Positions 20,679 through 24,286 of a stretch of DNA of 24,286 nt are shown here, one piece after another; the first letter of the stretch is position 1, and every line of letters begins with the position of its first letter. This DNA is from an uncultured Lachnoclostridium sp. (GTDB lineage: Bacteria > Bacillota > Clostridia > Lachnospirales > Lachnospiraceae), in contig CAOJBY010000041.1 in NCBI GenBank assembly GCA_948330435.1, positions 1 through 24,286 on the forward strand. The letters run 5' to 3'. The position numbers and the translations under genes are program-made. The notes below the pieces were generated by a model, which did no database searches, was not told the DNA's origin, and saw only the letters and a list, made by a program, of their open reading frames with translations.

Positions 20679-21455
20679 ATGGCAAGACCAACCCGCTGCC
20701 GAAGAATCTGTATGGAACCGGCTTATGAAAGATTTATGCCCCAGGGAGTTTTCTGTGGGGAACAGGTAATTCTGAGCATTGACGAGTATGAGGTGATTCG
20801 CCTTGTGGATCTGGAGAAGCTGACCCATGAACAGTGTGCCAGACAGATGGATGTATCGAGAACTACGGTAACCGAGATCTACGAGTCTGCAAGAGAAAAG
20901 ATAGCTGACAGCATCGTCCATGGAAAGATGCTTTTGATTGCAGGCGGGAATTATCGGCTTTGCGATGGATCAGCCTACCGTTATTGTCAAAAAAAGTGTA
21001 AAATGCGATGCACAGAGAACATGTGCAGGAGAGGAGCAAACAATATGAGAATTGCAGTAACTTATGAAAACGGATCCGTCTTCCAGCATTTCGGACACAC
21101 GGAGCAGTTTAAGCTCTATGACATTGAGGACGGAAAAGTAACAGCCGAAAAGATAGTAGATACCAACGGACAGGGCCATGGAGCCTTGTCAGGCTTCCTT
21201 ACATCCGAGGGCGTGGATGCACTTATCTGCGGCGGAATCGGAGGGGGAGCACAGGCTGCCCTGGCGGAAGCCGGAATTCAGCTTTTCGGCGGAGTAAGCG
21301 GAGCAGCAGATGATGCCGTGAAAGCCTATCTGGCAGGCAATCTGTCCTTTAACCCCAATGTGCAGTGCAACCATCATGGACATGAGCATGGCCATTCCTG
21401 TGGAGAGCATCACTGCGGGGAGGATAAACATGGCTGTGCAGGGCATGGTGCATAA
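20679..21455 (+). CDS. UPF0251 (DUF134) and NifX/dinitrogenase cofactor domain fusion
   Basis: The 258-residue protein fuses two domains. Residues 1-100 are a UPF0251 DNA-binding domain (MARPTRCRRI, LSIDEYEVIRLVDLEKLTHEQCARQMDVSRTTVTEI, a sigma-70 region 4-like helix-turn-helix), followed by a Cys-rich linker (CQKKCKMRCTENMCRRG). Residues 123-230 are a NifB/NifX/NafY-type domain (MRIAVTYENGSVFQHFGH to ALICGGIGGGAQAAL). The tail is a His- and Cys-rich metal-binding stretch (HHGHEHGHSCGEHH). Such fusions are common in Clostridia; a redox or metal-sensing regulator is the likely role. At Met123 a strong in-frame internal ribosome binding site (21028-21036) could yield the NifX part alone. Confidence 0.9.
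   Translation: MARPTRCRRICMEPAYERFMPQGVFCGEQVILSIDEYEVIRLVDLEKLTHEQCARQMDVSRTTVTEIYESAREKIADSIVHGKMLLIAGGNYRLCDGSAYRYCQKKCKMRCTENMCRRGANNMRIAVTYENGSVFQHFGHTEQFKLYDIEDGKVTAEKIVDTNGQGHGALSGFLTSEGVDALICGGIGGGAQAALAEAGIQLFGGVSGAADDAVKAYLAGNLSFNPNVQCNHHGHEHGHSCGEHHCGEDKHGCAGHGA
21028..21047 (+). promoter_or_regulatory. Internal ribosome binding site and start within the fusion gene
   Basis: GGAGAGGAG (21028-21036) stands 8 bp before an in-frame ATG at 21045. Translation from there would give a free NifX-like domain with the His-rich tail. This fits recent fusion of two formerly separate genes, or deliberate production of two forms. Confidence 0.6.
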
Positions 21456-21471
21456 GACGGGAGGAGATCAA

Positions 21472-21520
21472 GGGGCTGTCGCAAAATAGGACAGCTGATG
21501 GCTTATTTTGCGACATTCCC
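21472..21520. terminator. Bidirectional-type hairpin built from the palindrome's end sequence (copy 3)
   Basis: GGGGCTGTCGCAAAATA (21472-21488) repeats the terminal arm of copy 1 and pairs with TATTTTGCGACATTCCC (21504-21520), with one mismatch and one G-U. The loop is short, CTTTTGTCC follows, and the site lies between convergent genes, so it likely works as a terminator. At 21551-21567, CACTGAATATTGGAAAA resembles the inner right arm of copies 1 and 2, which suggests a rearranged element. Confidence 0.75.
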
Positions 21521-21584
21521 TTTTGTCCAGTGTCAGGATAGTTTGCCTGCACTGAATATTGGAAAAGCCGGAGGGCGGACTTTA

Positions 21585-22394
21585 TCAGCCCGCTAGCCAC
21601 ATCTTAATCGCATAAGCGATCCCGTCCTCATTATTGGACAGGGTAATCCGGTCAGCACTCTCTTTTACCGCTGCCTCCGCATTCCCCATGGCAATGCCGC
21701 AGCCCGCAGCATTCAGCATGGGAATATCATTTTCTGAATCGCCGAAAGCTGCCGTATCCGCCGGGGAGATCCCAAGATAATTGCAGATATCACACAATCC
21801 CGTTCCCTTATTGATTTTTGCAGGGATAATTTCCAGATAAAAGGGTGCAGTCCGCACTACAAGCAGGTTGTCATCCAAATGGGCCGCTATAGTACGCTGC
21901 ACTTCAAAAATCCGATCCGGGTCTACCGAAAGCAAAAGCTTAATCGGTGAAAAATGCAGAAAATCCGCAAGATTTGTCACCTCCGCACACGTCATCCCGT
22001 TATTTTTGCACTCATATTCCACCTTGTATCCGTCTGCGTTCGTCACATAGAACTGAATGCCGTCATCAAGGATGACTGTAACCGGCAGTGTTTCCAGATA
22101 ACGCAGGAGATCCCGTGTCTGTTCCTCCTCCATATGAATCTCCGAAAGAATCTGACCGTCCGAAGCCTGCACGATTTTTCCGCCATTATAAGCCATTAAG
22201 ATACCCTGATGCATCTTGAGGTTAAGTTGATCTGCCATCTCATAGAGACCGGGAGCCGGCCTGGCGGAAGCCAATGCAAGACATACGCCGCTTTCCTGAA
22301 TTTCAAGAAGAGCGTTCCGGGTATCCGGTGTAATCTGCTTGCGATCATCCGTTAAAGTGCCGTCGATATCAAGAGCTATGAGTTTTGGTTTCAT
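21585..22394 (-). CDS. Cof-type HAD-superfamily phosphatase
   Basis: The 269-residue protein opens with LIALDIDGTLTDD, the HAD motif I with the nucleophile Asp and acid/base Asp. Motif II is in LALASARP, the conserved Lys lies in AKINKGTGLCDICNYLG, and motif IV is FGDSENDIPMLNAAGCGIAMGNA. The large C2B cap sits between motifs II and III, which marks the Cof/YidA subgroup of sugar-phosphate or nucleotide phosphatases; the substrate cannot be told. The start is taken at 22394 because AAGG (22407-22410) abuts the two upstream ATGs, and only the third is properly spaced, at 12 bp. Convergent with the fusion gene, divergent from the MATE gene. Confidence 0.92.
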   Translation of the reverse strand: MKPKLIALDIDGTLTDDRKQITPDTRNALLEIQESGVCLALASARPAPGLYEMADQLNLKMHQGILMAYNGGKIVQASDGQILSEIHMEEEQTRDLLRYLETLPVTVILDDGIQFYVTNADGYKVEYECKNNGMTCAEVTNLADFLHFSPIKLLLSVDPDRIFEVQRTIAAHLDDNLLVVRTAPFYLEIIPAKINKGTGLCDICNYLGISPADTAAFGDSENDIPMLNAAGCGIAMGNAEAAVKESADRITLSNNEDGIAYAIKMWLAG

Positions 22395-22441
22395 AAGTTT
22401 CATCATCCTTTCAGTCAGATTGCTTCCGATCCATTTCTTTC

Positions 22442-22520
22442 AGAATACCATAAATACTGTATTTATAAAAGGCAAAACAATATCAAAAATCTTCCCTGGC
22501 GGTTACTTTTGTAATATAAT
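22442..22520. promoter_or_regulatory. Divergent promoter region between the Cof phosphatase and MATE genes
   Basis: On the minus strand TTGCCT and TATGGT are 17 bp apart and read toward the phosphatase gene. On the plus strand TATAAT (22515-22520) has a weak -35 (TTCCCT). A near-perfect palindrome TAAATAC-T-GTATTTA (22451-22465) lies inside the minus-strand promoter spacer, where a regulator could bind. Confidence 0.5.
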
Positions 22521-22551
22521 AGTAACAACAAGAGGTTGGGGAGGTCTTTTT

Positions 22552-23907
22552 ATGCCCGCAGGTTCCGGGGACAAACACGATTTTACAAAAGGAAGCATGG
22601 CGGAAAGTATTGTACGCTTATCTCTGCCTATGATCTTGGCTCAACTGGTAAATGTCCTGTACAACATCGTAGATCGCATGTATCTGGGGCATATGCCGGG
22701 GGACGGACGGCTGGCCCTGACGGGAGTAGGCGTCGCATTTCCCATCATAACAATCATAAATGCCTTTGCAAATCTCTGCGGAAGCGGGGGTGCTCCTTTG
22801 TGTTCCATTGAGAGGGGCAGGGGAGATGAAAAAAAGGCAGAACAGATAATGGGGAATTCCCTGACGCTCCTCCTGTTATTCGGTATCATTCTGACAATCA
22901 TGGGCTATTTTATCAAAACACCTCTTCTATACCTGTTTGGAGCCAGTGATGAGACCATATCCTATGCCAACGCCTACATGGACGTATACCTGGTCGGAAA
23001 TATCTTTGTAATGCTGGGACTGGGCATGAATCCCTTTGTTGAATCCCAGGGCTTTGCCAAAACAGGCATGTTTACCGTGGTCATCGGAGCCGTCCTGAAT
23101 CTCATCCTGGATCCGATCTTCATTTTTGCCCTGAATCTGGGCGTGAGAGGGGCGGCAGCCGCCACGATTCTGTCCCAACTGGTATCCGCTGCCTGGGTAT
23201 TAGGCTTTCTGTGCAGCAAAAAAGCCATACTGCACCTACGCCTGTCAACTCTGCGGCTTCAGGGAAAACTGGTAAAGGAAATCATAGGCCTTGGACTTTC
23301 CGGCTTTACCATGTCCGTAACCAACAGCCTGGTACAGATATTTTGCAATGCATCCCTGCAATTTTATGGGGGAGACCTCTATGTGGGAGCAATGACGATC
23401 ATTTACTCCGTGCGGGAGGTAGTACAGATGCCGATGCAGGGCTTTACCCAGGGAGCACAGCCCGTACTTGGCTATAACTATGGTGCAGGGGCAAACGGGC
23501 GGGTAAAAGAGGGAATCCGCTTCATTCGCCGGGTAACACTGATATATGCAGCGGGGATATGGGCAGTACTTATGTTGTTCCCGGGGACCGCGGTAAAGCT
23601 ATTCAACGGAGAACCAAAATTGCTGGAAGTATCCATAGTATCCATGCGTTGGCACTTTGTACTGTTTTTCTTCATGGCATTCCAATACGTAGGCCAGACC
23701 GTATTCGTAAGCCTGGGAAAAGCAAAGCAGGCCGTATTCTTCTCCCTGTTCCGCAAAGCAATCTTAGGAGTACCTTTGATATTGCTGCTGCCGCATCTTT
23801 GTAATCTGGGAATCTACGGCGTATTAGCGGCAGAACCAATTACCAATGTAGTGGGCGGCCTTGCCTGCTACTGCACCATGATAGCAGTAGTCTGGAAAAA
23901 CCTATAA
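22552..23907 (+). CDS. MATE-family multidrug efflux transporter
   Basis: The 451-residue protein has the length and 12-helix hydrophobic pattern of MATE exporters, which use sodium or proton gradients to extrude drugs and metabolites. Family segments are visible: SMAESIVRLSLPMILAQLVNVLYNIVDRMYLG at the N-terminus, LGLGMNPFVESQGFAKTGM in the middle of the first half, the loop LILDPIFIF, and MQGFTQGAQPVLGYNYGAG in the second half. This pattern is of the NorM/DinF-like subgroup common in Clostridia. The ATG at 22552 follows GGGGAGG with 7 bp spacing; a longer frame from 22339 would overlap the phosphatase gene. It ends 2 bp before the convergent ClpP-like gene, with no terminator between. Confidence 0.94.
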   Translation: MPAGSGDKHDFTKGSMAESIVRLSLPMILAQLVNVLYNIVDRMYLGHMPGDGRLALTGVGVAFPIITIINAFANLCGSGGAPLCSIERGRGDEKKAEQIMGNSLTLLLLFGIILTIMGYFIKTPLLYLFGASDETISYANAYMDVYLVGNIFVMLGLGMNPFVESQGFAKTGMFTVVIGAVLNLILDPIFIFALNLGVRGAAAATILSQLVSAAWVLGFLCSKKAILHLRLSTLRLQGKLVKEIIGLGLSGFTMSVTNSLVQIFCNASLQFYGGDLYVGAMTIIYSVREVVQMPMQGFTQGAQPVLGYNYGAGANGRVKEGIRFIRRVTLIYAAGIWAVLMLFPGTAVKLFNGEPKLLEVSIVSMRWHFVLFFFMAFQYVGQTVFVSLGKAKQAVFFSLFRKAILGVPLILLLPHLCNLGIYGVLAAEPITNVVGGLACYCTMIAVVWKNL

Positions 23908-23909
23908 TC

Positions 23910-24286
23910 TTATTCAATAATTTTATCAATCAAGCCGAAATCCATTGCTTCTATTGCCGTCATATAATTATCACGTTCCGTTGCAATAGCAATCTCATCA
24001 ATACTTTTACCTGTATTTTCTGATAAAATGGTATTTAATCGCTTTTTGCTTTTTTGTATGTGGTCAGATGTAATTTTTATATCGGTTGCCTGCCCTTGAA
24101 TCCCATTTCCATGAATAGCAGGCTGATGTATCATAATTTCTGCATTAGGCAAAGCAAGACGTTTTCCTTTTGTACCTCCTGCCAATAAAAAGGCTCCAAA
24201 ACTTGCAGCAAGACCTATACATATTGTCGAAACATCACATTTGACATATTGCATTGTGTCATAAATAGCAAACCCCGCCGAAACAG
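23910..24286 (-). CDS. ClpP-type serine protease, C-terminal part
   Basis: The frame is open to the window edge, so the N-terminus is missing; 124 complete residues remain. Visible are SAGFAIYDTMQY, the active-site Ser in AASFGAF, the catalytic His in IMIHQPAIHG and the Asp in ATERDNYM, i.e. the full ClpP triad, followed by MDFGLIDKII. ClpP forms a tetradecameric protease chamber used with Clp ATPases. The sequence differs from the standard housekeeping form (AASMGA is the usual text) and is clearly AT-richer than its neighbours, so a second, transferred or element-borne ClpP is likely. It is convergent with the MATE gene. Confidence 0.9.
   Translation of the reverse strand, partial: VSAGFAIYDTMQYVKCDVSTICIGLAASFGAFLLAGGTKGKRLALPNAEIMIHQPAIHGNGIQGQATDIKITSDHIQKSKKRLNTILSENTGKSIDEIAIATERDNYMTAIEAMDFGLIDKIIE

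Noticed and set aside
22339..22551. N-terminal extension of the MATE transporter
   Set aside because: It would overlap the divergent phosphatase gene and its promoters; the ATG at 22552 has GGGGAGG ideally placed.
1..24286. CRISPR arrays, tRNA or rRNA genes, transposases
   Set aside because: None were seen. The repeats present are long palindromes, not regularly spaced short repeats, and no transposase-like protein is encoded.

Overview
The window looks like a chromosomal segment of an acetogenic Clostridia, most likely a Blautia-like Lachnospiraceae; the taxon is inferred. The support is a Wood-Ljungdahl corrinoid protein/methyltransferase cluster, strong AGGAGG-type ribosome binding sites, moderate GC, and typical gut-Firmicutes accessory genes (MATE pump, type II toxin-antitoxin pairs, Cof-type HAD phosphatase, UPF0251-NifX fusion).

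Layout. 1-2639 holds the end of acsD, then acsC and acsE, which carry the methyl group from methyl-tetrahydrofolate to the corrinoid iron-sulfur protein. 2640-4750 is an accessory patch: a 105-bp palindromic element, a higBA-type toxin-antitoxin pair with its own promoter and operator-like palindrome, a small membrane protein, and a broken UPF0175 gene running into a short winged-helix ORF. 4759-7126 has a flavodoxin-fold oxidoreductase and, on the minus strand, a WYL regulator followed by a ClbS/DfsB-like gene. Both minus-strand promoters carry TGACA-N5-TGTCA exactly 12 bp upstream of TATACT. 7355-9134 (minus) is an rtcB-prfH ribosome/RNA repair operon. Its upstream region holds a complete small transcription unit: promoter, 26-residue ORF, three-way-junction RNA and intrinsic terminator.

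9623-15619 is a two-component system with an intramembrane-sensing type kinase, a PilZ protein, and an ABC ATPase with a large FtsX-type permease, a plausible cell-envelope stress module. 15773-17623 is an FtsH protease. 17838-18355 is a relB/yoeB pair, followed by a second copy of the palindromic element. 18514-20172 (minus) is a membrane-anchored L,D-transpeptidase. 20336-20573 is a 238-bp near-perfect giant palindrome that shares its core with the smaller elements. 20679-21455 is a UPF0251-NifX fusion with a strong internal start site. A Cof-type phosphatase (minus) and a MATE pump (plus) diverge from a shared region, and the window ends in an AT-rich, partial ClpP-type protease gene.

The observations most worth following up are the modular palindromic element family, the attenuator-like leader upstream of rtcB-prfH, and the geometrically matched WYL operator pair. 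All calls are from reading the sequence; no database search or folding program was run.
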